Assembly (NCBI GenBank): GCA_003988855.1
Contig: QYAI01000111.1
Location: 96,383-160,382 of the forward strand
Direction: 5' to 3'
DNA from: Arachnopeziza araneosa
Taxonomy: Eukaryota; Ascomycota; Leotiomycetes; Helotiales; Arachnopezizaceae
Length of the DNA: 64,000 nt
Shown: piece after piece, positions 1 through 12,128 of the stretch
How positions within the stretch are numbered: position 1 is the first letter of the stretch
How the letters are laid out: each line of letters starts with the position of its first letter
The notes under the pieces: generated by a model
What the model saw: the letters and a program-made list of their open reading frames with translations, nothing else
Told to the model about the DNA's origin: nothing
Databases searched by the model: none
Position numbers and translations under genes: made by a program

Positions 1-732
1 GAACAGAGAACCGAGGCGCTAGTGGGATTTCCTGGATTGCTGGCCTCGAAGAACGTACATTATCGTTGCGCCACTGAGAAAACTAGAGACCGACCTCCTT
101 TAAGGTAGTTGTAGACCGTTCTTTGACAGAGTCCAACAGCCATCAGGTACCGTTCAAGACACATCCTTTCAGGCCTTCAAAAGTCTCGATCTACTATGCA
201 AACCATCAACTGCTCAGCTTCAACACCAGACAACTCAGTCATTGGGGAGGTATGAATCTCGTCACACTTAAACAAAGCAAGAGATGTAGCCCTCTTATCT
301 GGAACCGCTCAATTTCCTCGAATAATCTTAAGAATTGCACTCGAGAGATGTCTCTCTGGCTGCATCTCATAGCGTAGGACATGTCAAATTCCAGCGTGTT
401 TAAACTTGAATGGCTGCTTAACTCGTCTTCACCATCAAGAAGACGTTATCATTCTGCTTCGCGTCGATGATTGCATATCTCACCTTGACTTGTTACTCTT
501 CAAACTTATCATTCGCAATATCCCATACATACACCAACTTACCGTCGCACAATAGCAAACTTCCCCTACGAACGCCCTGTACCGACAACTATAGTACTAT
601 CCCACGGGATCTTTTACAGTGTGATTTATTACACTCTATTCTCATATGCTACATGAAATTTACCTTAACGCCCTGTAGCATTCATTCCGCCTTAACTTTT
701 TGGACAGCTAATCGTTTACCTATCCGCACCAA
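1..732. other. Intergenic, no gene recognised
   Basis: Only short ORFs without family features or splice-compatible neighbours are visible. The segment lies downstream (3' side) of the Zn2Cys6 gene on the minus strand, so it probably includes that gene's terminator region. I see no tRNA or repeat. Confidence 0.5.
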
Positions 733-3142
733 TCAGACAGGATTATAATTATTCATGAAACCCCAAAAGCTATCATTGCCGAAATCTCCCTCAAACTGCC
801 AGCTCCCATTTGCATCTGCTCCCCAAGCCGTACCCACGCCTGGTGTTTGCAAAGGCACGTTTGTTAGATTTAAGCCACCGTCTACAGTATCGAGATTGTT
901 ATACAGGAGGTCGTGCATTGGTTGAAGTGGCGGCATGCTACTGAAGTCGAAGCTGAGATTAGTGCTGGGGCCAGAGGAGAATGCTTCCCAATCAGCCGAG
1001 CTAGTGGGTGTTGCTTCGGTGATATTGGAGATGGTGGGGAGAGTGTAATTCGAGGTTGAAGTCGAGTTAGGGCTCGATAGTGAGACTGAGGTCAGAGGGT
1101 TGATACTCGAGGCTGAGGAGATCGAGGCATGTGGAGTAGGAAGCTGTGCGTCTGGCATGTTTGGACTTGATTCTTTCTTATGCTCGGTTGAGTGAGGAAG
1201 TGCTTGGAGACTTGGGTCGATTTTCCTATCTAGCTGGTTGATAGCTTTGTTCAAGCAGATATAGGTAGTTTTAAGAATTTTCAAGGCTATGTTAGCCATT
1301 CTATTTCTTGTGGACATAGTCTCGAAACGTTCCATTGCCCAAATATAATGGTGAATAGCATCATCTAGATGCTCACGGTTCTCGTGAGGGTGCAAGATAT
1401 AAATTGCAGCGATCAGGATGATAGCATCAAAAGTATTCAGAACAAGATTAAACATCTTGTAGTGGATCGCAGACAAGAAATTAAAATGTATACGTTGAGC
1501 AATCAGGATGTCCAAAGCAGCTTTGAGGGCTTCGGTGCGGGAAGAGGCATTTGTAAAGATATATGGCCGGTGTAGAGCCATGACGGTGAAGGCGCTGCCA
1601 TTTTGGAATATTGGTCTCGAAGCTGGAATCCAGTGACAACCTGGATGGGAATCCCATGATGTGTCGGCATTTTCGGATCTGAATTGAGGGGGACAATGTA
1701 GCTGTATTGTGTTGAGGTTTCTGTGCATGGTTTCGACTTTCGAGAAATTGTTCTGGTTCGGATCTTCACGTTCGAGATTTAAGATATCCCACAAGGGAGA
1801 GGCGATCTCAACATTCCATAGTAGCATGGTAAGGGGTGTTGGTGGGTCGATATTGGGATTTCGAGGGGTTGGGGCGACTTCGCGACGGTTCTTTGGGATA
1901 GGTGCATCGATTGGAAGAACCGTTTTCGCATCTCGAGCGTCAATTGTAGGCGGCCGGCCAAGAACAATTGCCATGTGTATATCCCACATAGCAAGAATTG
2001 TCCACATTCTTCTTCGAAGTTGTTCTAGCCACAGACTCTCGAGGATATCTTCGGGATTGCTATCAAGCCTCCGCGAGAAAGCAATTGAACCTTTATGCAA
2101 ACCAATCTCTTGGGCGTCCCTAATCGTCTGGGACAGCGAGTGCCAGCTCTCCGGGATCATACCACAATGCTTAAGGAAATTCGTCCTTAGGAATCCTGAA
2201 ATACTTGTGATCAGAGCTTGTTCAAACTTCTACAGAAAGGAAACATATTTTACCTGCTTGTACAGTGACAAGTGTTGTCTGCTGTTTTGGTAATAGGCGG
2301 ACAATATCGGTGCCAGACTCGCTGTAATCTTGTGCCAAATCCTCTAACGACATTCCAGCTACATACTTCAAAGAATCGAGACTCGGGTCGTAGTTAGGAG
2401 GTTGATATTGGAGTGCTAGGGCAAGGACCTGGAAGAGTAACGCAGGAAAATATTGTAGATCGCTGGGCAGTTCTAGAGGACCCTTATTAAGAGTAGAGAA
2501 TGAAAGACTATTCCAGTCATTCAGTAAATCTCGAAATATGCCCTCGTCCAGTGGATAATATTGATGATTGACCTCTCGAAAATAAGTCTCGACAAGCTTC
2601 TCAATAGACTCCTTCGGGGGGAGCTGCCTGACCAAACTCTTGAACTTCTCTCGTAATCCACCATGATCCACCGAGAATCCAGTCGGGTCAGCAGTCAAGT
2701 TCGATGTTCCCTTATCGTAGGTCTGGATTTTGTTGAATATTCCAAGTGTTGTATTGTTATGCCCATTCGTCTTGGTATACCCGAATGAACTGAGCGCTAG
2801 ATTCGGGTCTGGATCTCTTGATTTCATAGCATTGTAATTTGGCGCGCCTGCATACTCAGGCGAGTTGCTCTCCTCTAGCAGCTGTTGTTTCCTCGCAGAC
2901 TCGTTCTCGTATCGACATAGGGATTGTTTGTTGCGAGCTACGCAGTTGGAGCAAGGCGATGCGCGGTCGCACTGAGAAGATTAGAATTGTCGCCAACCGA
3001 ATCGCTGTCATCTTACCTTTTGCTTCCGCCGATGGCACTCTGTGCATGATATGACGATTCTCTTTCTCTTCCGCGGTACCTTCAAAGGACTGTCAGATCG
3101 CTGGTTCTCGTCGGTAGGAGATTCCATCGCGTTCCCCGCCAT
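733..3142 (-). CDS. Zn2Cys6 fungal transcription factor
   Basis: Probable nuclear DNA-binding regulator of 768 aa. Exons on the minus strand: 3142-3017, 2971-2254 and 2195-733. The first intron (45 nt) splits the zinc cluster between K42 and C43. The six cysteines fit C-x2-C-x6-C-x5-C-x2-C-x8-C (C33, C36, C43, C49, C52, C61), preceded by the basic stretch KVPRKRKR. The middle carries the fungal-specific transcription factor domain: the block around the second junction reads VQAGFLRTNFLKHCG, followed by an IRDAQEIGLHKG element typical of that domain. The C-terminal ~150 residues are rich in Ser, Thr, Pro and Asn, as in activation regions. It is transcribed away from the histidine kinase at 4441. 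Target genes cannot be told from the sequence. Confidence 0.9.
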
Positions 3143-4440
3143 GGGATCTATCTGAGCTAGTTGATAAATCGAGTTATCCTCTCAGATCAAGGTAGCTTTT
3201 CGAAAGCCTTAGATGGCCGAGTCGTTGAAGTTCTAGCGCCGCCTCTGCTAGAGGATCAATGGGGTGTGGCTTGTCGTATTAAGGACAATTTTGAGGTTCG
3301 CAGAATGTGACGATGTCAGCCACGACTTAGGGAATTGGCCGCCGCGGAGTTAGGATTTTAGCCTCGGGGACCTGGTAATGTGGCTTAACAAGTGATGAAG
3401 CCAGCCAGCTCTTTCTCACCGACGCACGAAGTAAACCCCAGCCTGCTTCACTAGAACGAGGGACCAGAAGACTTCGGCCCCAGGTTTGAGATTAAGGCGC
3501 AGCAGTGCCGTTCCGCCGCTTGAGGTACTGTAGTGGGCACTTCGGAAACGATTGCTTCTCCTCCTTCTGGAGGCAAACGATCCACGAAAAGGGTCACAGA
3601 TGGGAGGGACTGAAAGAAGAGGGCTTTTCACAGCAAACCTCTGCATCCCTAGATCCAGAGTGCCATCAAGAATCCTTTATCAGAATGAAATAGCCGCAAA
3701 CAGCGCACAATACCATGACTCGTGACCAAAGCTCCATCGGGGTATGTCACTATTGTGATCAAGTCTATATCGATCTCGGCCTCTGTTTCAAGCCTCAAGA
3801 CCCTCAATCCACAGAGTGGCTGCTGCTCGTTGGCTGTGGATTGCTCCGCACTGAAGCCACTGCCAAGAGGCAAGGAGGAACGATCTAGATCCTGCAGCTG
3901 TGAAGGGTCCCTCAGTGCGAATCCTGCATTCTGCATGCTGCATTCCCCTTCTCATAAATGGCTGGTCCCCAAGTGAAAGAGTCGACATGGACTTGGGAGC
4001 AAAATATTGAGGCAGCAGAAGATCAACAATCACATTCGAGCAGAGCCAAAAGTCCTTTCGATGCAGGTCCTGCCTGGTCCTCACACTTTCCAGGGTCCAA
4101 AGCATCCTCGCTTCGACGAAAGTGACGTAGAGGGCTTCCAACCCCCACAGTCATTACGACCACTTGAGAAGCATTTCCCTTCTTTCGCTGTTCTCCTTCT
4201 TCTGATTCTCTTGTCAGCCGCATGAGGAATTGGCGCCTCAGGCACTGTGCAACTTGGTTTACACAGCCCACAACCAAAGGCGGTGGGTTGCTTGCTCTAT
4301 CTGATCTGCCCAGGCATTCTGTCTGAACGTTGCAGTCTACATGCTCTGCTACTGGCACCATTCTCTCCTGTCGCCTCGCGAATTGTTCTTGACGCTAGAC
4401 GCCTCGGCCGGCTCAGGTGGAAAGAGAAAAGGGCGAGCTG
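3143..4440. promoter_or_regulatory. Divergent intergenic spacer between regulator and histidine kinase
   Basis: About 1.3 kb between two start codons pointing outwards, so it must contain the promoters and 5' UTRs of both the Zn2Cys6 gene and the kinase. Short overlapping ORFs exist on both strands but none has a recognisable domain. No specific operator can be assigned. Confidence 0.5.
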
Positions 4441-7400
4441 ATGGCACCCGTTGAGGCTGCTGTGGCGCTGTCGCATGTTGACGGGGTTTCAGACAGTGCA
4501 AGAGCAAGAGAACTGTACAAGTATGTGTACGCTTGGACAATCCTTGTTGTCTCTGCTGGTATATGACCCTGTATATACTGAGAAGCTGACAAGTTGCTTT
4601 GTAGATATTACCAGCCCAATGCTCCTGTAAACCAAGATGCATGTATCGTTGCACCGGCGACCACTCCTCTTGAATCACTACCAGTGGATGGATGGCATGA
4701 AAATGACTCTGGACCAAGTATTAACATCCATTCAAATGTTGCTTCCGGCAAGATTTCTTCGCCAGACACAGCGCTCACTGCCTTCTGCCAGCTGTTGACA
4801 TGGAGGCTAGGGAAACAAAGAGCAATGATTAGGTATATTTGCCACCAGTAAGCATCTGAAGAAAGATATGTACTAAAGGGTTATAGTTTGATTGATGCTG
4901 AAACTCAATACTTCATTGCTGAAAGCACAAAGACTGTTGACCTGAGAGACAGTACAAAGTACGATCCTGGAGACGAGATATGGATGGGTTGCAGTAGTGT
5001 GGCAAAGGCAGGACGTCTATGCGAGAGGTGATAAAGTGCAGTCTCCCTCTAGGGATTGATAACTAACAGAGAAAGAACGTTAGAAGTTGCCCCAACTGCT
5101 GAAGGCGACTATCCGTGCTTCATCGTCAACGACTTATCCCTGGACGAACGCTTCAACACTCTACCATTTGTGTCTGGTGCTCCCTTTCTCAAGTTCTATG
5201 CCGGCGTCCCACTGATCACTAAGCGTGGAATACCAATTGGAAGCCTGTTTATAGTTGACGACCGGGTAGGACAGGGCCTCAGCAGCGCTAAAATCCATTT
5301 CATGGGACAATTGGCACAGTGTATTATGAAACACTTAGAGATGGGACGAGAAGTCGAACAGCATCGCCGTGGAATGAAAATGAGTCGTGGACTAGCGTCA
5401 TTTGTTGAAGGACGATACGAGCTTCTTGAGGATGAAATCGAAGCTGAGACAGGAGAAGGGACCAAGATCGCCGGTCAATTTGAAACAGAAACGACCATAG
5501 CTAGAACAAGATCAAAGGGCTCAGCAAAAGGATCGTTAGATTCTGCATTTGCAGGGGCAGCCTTGAGCGTCGAAGCCAAGGAGAGAGAATATGCTGTGGC
5601 TTTATCAAAAACAGAAAAATCCTTGATGGAGTCGCAGGAAGATGTCAGCCAGAAAACACGTCCAGATCTTGAGTCCGCATCTCAGCAAGCGTCGTTTGAT
5701 TCATTAGGTGCACCCAGTACGGATGTGCCATCGCCGCACAATGTAACTGAGAGATTTGCTGCCAGCCCCGGAGAGGAATGCGAGGCGACATCATTGAGGA
5801 CTTTATTTTCTCGCGCAGCAAATCTAATCCGCGAAGCATTTGAGGTTGATGGAGGAGCCATCTTTTATGATGCGCAAACCGGCTTTAGCTCTGATGTATA
5901 CCGAAAATCAGATACTATATCAAGACGCCAAGATTCCTCGGTGGATCCGTTGGCAGAGAGTAATATCAGCAGTGACGAGCAGATATTTCCAGGAAAAAAA
6001 CAATCATTAGCCTCTAGCGAGGAGAGAACAACACCGACAGCATCCCCGCCGATACTTCCTCTAAGCGACTCTCCGGGCCTTGAAGAAAGAAGATTTTCGC
6101 AAACATCCGTAGAGTCAAGCAAGAGAGTTGAAATTCTTGGTTTTTCTACACCAGATGCCGCTTCAATACACAGTGATCCGCAGCCTAGGCCAAATGTGTT
6201 TATTCCATTTGAAGAGAAAGCGCTTCAAACCCTACTCCGTCGCTATCCAAGAGGTAAATTATGGACGTTTGACTCAGAAGGCGCTGTATCCTCGTCGGAA
6301 GAAGAAAGGTTTGAGAGCTTCTCAAAGGATCTTCCAGAACATGCTAAGGATCAACGTCGACGCAAGCTGAGAAGCAATAAGGCAAAATCCGACGCAGTGT
6401 ATTTATCAAAGCATTTTCCTGGCGTTCGACAGCTCCTTTTTGTTCCTCTTTGGGACGCAGGGAAAGCAAGATGGCTGAGTGGATGCTTTACATGGTCGAC
6501 AGACCCAACCAAAATTCTCTCAAAGCAGAATGAACTCTCATTTCTAACTGCGTTCGGAAACTCGGTCATGGCAGAATGGGCACGAATTGATACAGAGGTC
6601 GCGGATCAGAAGAAGGGTGATTTTATTGGAAGTATTTCTCACGAGTTGCGTTCACCATTGCATGGCATTCTCGCCAGTGCGGAGTTTTTAGAAGAAGTAA
6701 CGACCGGTTGGGAAAGACAATTGGTTGAGACAATTGATTCATGCGGAAGAACACTCCTAGATACGATTGTAAGTCTCGCGTCAATCCCAAGCCTATATTC
6801 GAATCAATTATATTAACAAGTCTAGAATCACATCCTTGATTTCTCCAAAATAAATCATTTCGAAAGGAATTGGAAAAGGAGCAAGAAGGCTGCAGGTCGA
6901 CTTTCTCAAGGAGGGCCACTGTCTCTAAAACAATCTGATCTCCCAATGCTTAATCTTTTTCAAGAGGTAGATGTTTCAGTCATTTGTGAAGAAGTTGTCG
7001 AAAGCGTCTTTGCAGGCCACACATTCCAAAACGTCACAGCTCAAAGCTTCGATCAGGTTGCCGAAAGTCGAGGGAAGATGTCAGATAACCGCAGGGCGAT
7101 TCTTACATCAGAACAAATGATGGGCCCCCAACAATTACAGCATGCTGGTGTCGCTGTCATTCTTGACATAGCCCCTCAGAATTTCAGTTTTACTACTCAA
7201 CCTGGTGCATTACGACGTCTCATTATGAATCTTCTCGGAAATGCGCTGAAATATACAACTCACGGGTTTGTAAAAATCGATCTCAAATGTTCCGACATGG
7301 AGAGTTTGAATACTACGTCGATTTCAGGGAGCAGCGAGCATGTACCTCGGTCTTTGGTCACATTGACGGTGACTGATACGGGGAAAGGCATTTCAGCAGA

Positions 7401-8942
7401 CTTCTTGAGATCAAAGCTCTTCATGCCTTTCGCCCAGGAGAATTCCTTGTCCAGTGGCACTGGTCTTGGTCTCTCCATTGTCCGAAAGATTGTTTCTCTG
7501 CTTGAAGGAGAAATTACATTCGACAGTGAGGTTGGAAGAGGAACACGTAAGTCAAGAAGTAATCATTCGCTTCAATGCTAACAGCTTTTACAGAGGTTAG
7601 AGTCACACTTCCCCTCCTCCGAGAAATGCCGAAGAGCTCTGATGGCTCAGGAAGTACTTCCAAGTCTTTAGTTTCGCTTTCTCGAGAATTAGATCAGTCA
7701 GTCGTCGATCTTCGTACTCGCATTATTGGTCAGAAAGTTGTCCTGCACGGATTTGATATCGACAGCAAAGATCCCATTCTCTGTGAGATGGGCCAAACTT
7801 TGAAAGCGTCAATTACCCAGTTCCTAGTGAATTGGTATGGCATGAAAGTTGTTCCTCCTGGACAAAGAAGCAACCTAATTATATCCAATGAGGTGGATCC
7901 TACCATTCTTTCGAAACTAGTACACCAGACTGTCGCTATGCATAAAAATCGCCCTTCAATCATTGTCCTATGTTCCCAGAACATTACTGTCGACCGCTCG
8001 CTCACTTTTCCGGAAACTAAATGCAATGTTGGATATGTTGCGAAACCCGTTGGTCCTATCAAGCTTGCAAAAGTGATCATGCAAGTAATGGACGGATCGC
8101 CGTCATTACCTACACCTATTATTGAGATTCCTCACCCCGAAAGCAGCGACCTAAGTAATGTTTTTGAAGAGTTGAGCTTAGGGCGAAGAGGCGGCGAGGT
8201 GCTGGACAATACACGTATGGCTGCCGATAGCGATAATGCCCGCAAAGCCATCGAGAGCCCAACACCTAATGCTTTGGCGGAGAAGAACACAGAATTCCCC
8301 TTCCCTAGCTCTCCAGTACATATCAACTCCATGAAAAACTCCATGGACGCCGAAGCATCCACTGAAATCAAATTCACCAGTCCCTCGGGGCTCCTTTTAC
8401 CCAATCCAACTAGACCTGCTCCCGCATCAACTCAAGCTCAAATCATACTTCCTAAAGACCTAGATACAAAACCTACCCTCCTTCTTGTTGACGATAACGC
8501 TATCAACATCCGTTTACTAAGCACCTACTTCAAGAAGCGCTCTTTTACAATCATCCACGAAGCACAAAACGGTTTAGAAGCTGTGCAAGCATTTGAATCC
8601 TGTCGTCAAGGCTACGATATTATCTTTATGGACATTACAATGCCAGTGCTTGATGGTTTCGGTGCCACCAAACAAATCCGTGCGATTGAACAACGCCGAC
8701 GGGAAAAGGCCGGCGCTGAAGATAAGGCAGCTTTGATTATTGCGTTCACAGGAAGAAGTAGCATTGAAGATCAGACGGAGGCAGTGAGAGTTGGTATTGA
8801 TCTTTTTATGACTAAACCTGTAGCGTTTAAAGAGGTTGGGAAAATTGTGGATAATTGGGTTGCTAACCAAGGACTAAATGAGGATAGGAGTACTGTGGCT
8901 TCTCTTACTGGAGTTGGTAGTGGCTTTGGTGGCTTGGGGTGA
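4441..8942 (+). CDS. GAF-domain hybrid sensor histidine kinase
   Basis: Signal-transduction kinase of about 1405 aa. Exons: 4441-4520, 4605-4832, 4887-5027, 5070-6768, 6826-7546 and 7594-8942. The last acceptor could instead end at 7584, adding three residues in frame. Domains in order: a GAF-like sensor (about residues 60-230); a long charged linker; the HisKA box with phospho-acceptor His in SHELRSPLHG (about H674); the HATPase_c domain with N-box LIMNLLGNALKYT, G1 DTGKGIS and G2 GTGLGLSIV; a degenerate receiver-like segment (about nt 7720-8090); and a C-terminal receiver with VDDNAIN, phospho-acceptor Asp in FMDITMPVLDG (about D1303) and a C-terminal KPV lysine. No transmembrane segment is seen, so it is probably cytosolic. 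In fungi such kinases feed the YPD1 phosphorelay (family knowledge). The signal is unknown. Confidence 0.92.
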
Positions 8943-9593
8943 AGAGAAAGTCCACGGACGGACAAAATTTGGCAAAGAGCATAAACGAAATGCAGACAAG
9001 ATGGACAAAATTCATGCATTGCTGGCGCTGGCTGGATAGGTTGGATTATTCTCCGATACCATGATTTGATGTGAGATGATGGAAAGTTGGTATACCACAG
9101 GAAATATTGGATGATGGGATGTATTTACAGTGGAAACCGGCGTTATTAGCGTTATGCGACGCTTTGCGCAGCTACCAACCACCTGCTTACATAGATAGAT
9201 AGATCGGAAGACATATAGATCGTGTTAATCAAGATGAGAGATATTACCTTTACTGATATTGTATTTCAGCTGATGAGACCTAAAATAATATTGATTCTTC
9301 GAAGCCAAAAGCAGTTAGCCACTTACGGGGCTTCACGATTTCTGAATAATCCAGAACCTCCTTTCCCATCGAGCATGTACATTAAGATACCTTTACATGC
9401 CTTGCAGCAGTATAACATTACTCTTCAGTCCCAAATTAATTCTTCATTCAGCGAGGCTGAATGAGCGGAGAGAAGCTACCATGCCAAACTCACGGCCTCT
9501 CCCTAACTCGAAGTTGTGGGATTTTGCAAAAATAAATGCGATTGGTAAGACCAAGGTATTTTGATGTCTCTATTCTGTTAATTGTGTATTTAG
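8943..9593. other. Intergenic, kinase 3' region
   Basis: Contains a short GATA-type microsatellite (atagatagatagat near 9190). A possible donor/acceptor pair (9545/9593) with an ATG at 9481 precedes the next ORF, but joining them puts the downstream reading frame out by one. No independent gene is seen. Confidence 0.4.
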
Positions 9594-10452
9594 AAAACAC
9601 TCTTCTCGCGATAACATTTGGCGGGGCTCTTTGCCGCATGTGGTGGGGTACGAAGATCAACATATCTCTTTTACCACCGTGAGCGGATTCTATGGACCAG
9701 GTGCCTTCACAGCCTGGATGTTTGCAGCAGCCTCCTTGATTCTTCAAGGTCTCTTTGTCCTTCTCCGTGCCTACCGGGGCCAGCCCATGGCATCTCGAAT
9801 CCTCTCTCTGGACTACTTTGAAGAGCCACCAGAGGTGACGGGGGATGTACCGAAAGCGCCGGAAATTGAAATCGGCATGGCATTTGCTGCTCTGGTGTAT
9901 CCGTTTATCGCCGCTATCGATGTCTTGAGAGCAGCTATTCTCTGACTCCAGGAGAAAATGATACTTGCAGAAGCCTTCTCGACAAAGAGTCGGGGCTTAC
10001 TCTCTGTCCCGTTCTTCTGGCTTCTCTTTATCATTCCCATTTGCTGCAACGCTGATTCAACATATACAATCATCCAAATGATTTTCATCATTCTCACTGA
10101 TGGAGCAATCTGGATTACTGGAATGGGATATATCACGTTTCAGAAAATTATGAGATTTAATATGATGATTTTGGTGTTGTTCATAATACATATAGCGCTG
10201 TTTTCATTTGCTACAGTCCACTTTGTAATGGATATTAGATGGGCCTTCCCCAGATCGGGTGCTAATTGGAGTGACTTGGATCAGTTTACTACGTTGGCTA
10301 TTGCCGTTGTTTCAACGGTTTTATCACTGGGTGAGAAATTCGTGAAATCGAGGAAGAGCGATGGAGAGAGGAGAGATTACTTTAATGATTATGCTACATT
10401 TTGGTTCATATGTATGCAGCCTCTAAAGTACATGAAGAGCAATTCTTTCTAA
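9594..10452 (+). pseudogene. Interrupted multi-TM membrane protein ORF
   Basis: Two ORF segments (about 9595-9945 and 9958-10452) lie in the same frame, separated only by a TGA at 9943-9945. Both encode hydrophobic helices: FTAWMFAAASLILQGLFVLL in the first part; FFWLLFIIPICC, a MIFIILTDGAIW stretch and a MMILVLFIIHIALF stretch in the second. An ATG-bearing candidate first exon (9481-9544) is out of frame after splicing. I tried an intron that would remove the TGA: the only GT..AG pair there (9922-9970, 49 nt) shifts the frame. I therefore read it as a decayed copy of a fungal integral membrane protein of unknown function. Alternatives are a sequencing error or stop readthrough. Confidence 0.6.
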
Positions 10453-10477
10453 TCTAGGAAATACTGGATCGCCAAAC

Positions 10478-12128
10478 TCATTGTCCAACTTGCTGATCGA
10501 TTCTCAAGGAATCCGGCATGAGGAGCGCTTCGAAGATTTCGGTGAATCTACTGCCCAGAGTTGGTGAAAAAGGAAAAATATCTCCATCAGCGCTCTCACT
10601 GTCAGAAACCACCCCCAAGGTTAAATGCCAGGATTTTTTCTTGGTGTCCACATTAGGCTGCTCGACAATGAGCTTTCTCAGCGCATAGAGGTACGCCAGT
10701 GGGCCTTTTTCTTCCATCAAAAGCAATAGATCCGGTTCCATATGGACGAGATCCAACTCAACTTGGGCAAGTTTCATGTTTTTTGCCATGTAATCGCAGC
10801 ACTCGACAAATTGTGCGCGCATTGCTGGGGTCATTCTCAATTTAACTGCGGTTTCTTCTTCGGTCCACGGAGTTTCAGGAAGCTCAAATCTAACATGCTT
10901 AATCTTGGAGAGAAGAGCAGGTCTATCCTTGAGAAAGTCCATAAATGCTCCAGCGTCGTGGACTTCGATTTCGGCAGTCTCCCAAAAGACCTGGGCAAAC
11001 TCATCACGGAACACTGCATTGACATCTGAATACTGTCTGATCTGCTTAACCAAGTACCAATCCTTTGACAGGGTACTGTCGGAGAATGGGGCCACAATGG
11101 CGTGTTTCTTTCGGTAGACACCCACGAGTTGCATGTCGTAGTTAGCGCTTCGGAATGGGTGGGTAGATGTCTTTGCGTTAAAAGCAGCCTTTTCTTTGAA
11201 GTATGTGGGAAGCCAATTTGATCCCTCATCAGAGAAGACTTGGTTCATGATATTTCCGACTTCTAAATATGGACCCCATTCTGAACCAGCTTGATTGATA
11301 TCATACTCCGCCGCACGTGCCTTTAAATTGGAGGGCAATGTTGGATCATAATCAGGGGATCTCCACAAAACAAATATTCTCTGCTTGTGTTTCTCTTTGA
11401 CTTCCATTTTGATATAATGTTCGAAAGTATCAAGGTCGTAATAAAGAGGGGTTCGCTGCGCATCAATACTAACAACAACATGGTCATAGACGCCCTTAAT
11501 GCCGTAATCACGGAAGCAGATATTTGCGATCAACCAGCTGTAAATCTTGTTCCGTACTTCTCTTGGAAAGTCGAAGAAATGCAGAGTGCCAGTTCTAATC
11601 CAGCTATCAGCCTAATTCTTAAGAGTCAATCAAAATATTACCTGACATATTCACCTAACTCAACAACTGGTGCAGCTTTGCTCAGTTCCTTCAGACTCTC
11701 GTCTTTTAAAGCCATCATTGCCCGTGCACGGACAGCCTTTGTAGTCCCTATCTGATTATTAGATCTAAAATATCTTTTTACCAAATACATCTTATCCCAA
11801 GTAGTCAGAGATCCAAAATAGAAGTCCCCAAAACCGTTGTCACGAGCAGTTCTTGGCTTACGAGTTGTCGTAATGATAGGGAGTAGTTGAATGAGTAGCT
11901 GTTGTCGTCCGATTTGCTGTACGATACTAGCCACTGCGGTCAAAATTAGTACTCGAAGAACTCAAGAGCAACTTGATAAAGCAAAAAGAGGTAAGGCCCA
12001 CCTTCATTCTGGCCCGAATTGTCCAAGATGGCACGCTTGAGTTTCGAGTGCAGAGTCTCGAGTTCTAGCGACAAGGATGAGCCCCTGTTCCATGAACACA
12101 AATACATATCTGCTCGATCTTCTTCCAT
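10478..12128 (-). CDS. Hypothetical protein with F-box-like helix
   Basis: Predicted 514 aa. Exons on the minus strand: 12128-12002, 11933-11642 and 11603-10478. The introns are 68 nt and a very short 38 nt. The start is the first ATG in frame (MEEDRADMYLC). After the second junction comes FFDFPREVRNKIYSWLI, the kind of segment that opens many fungal F-box-like or 2EXR-like proteins. The rest is mixed alpha/beta with no catalytic motif that I recognise. Such families are expanded in Leotiomycetes (general knowledge). The function is unknown. The 38-nt intron is the weakest part of the model, but total length and frame close correctly. Confidence 0.7.

Noticed and set aside
1709..2293. 194-codon plus-strand ORF
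   Set aside because: Antisense to the Zn2Cys6 regulator; no domain.
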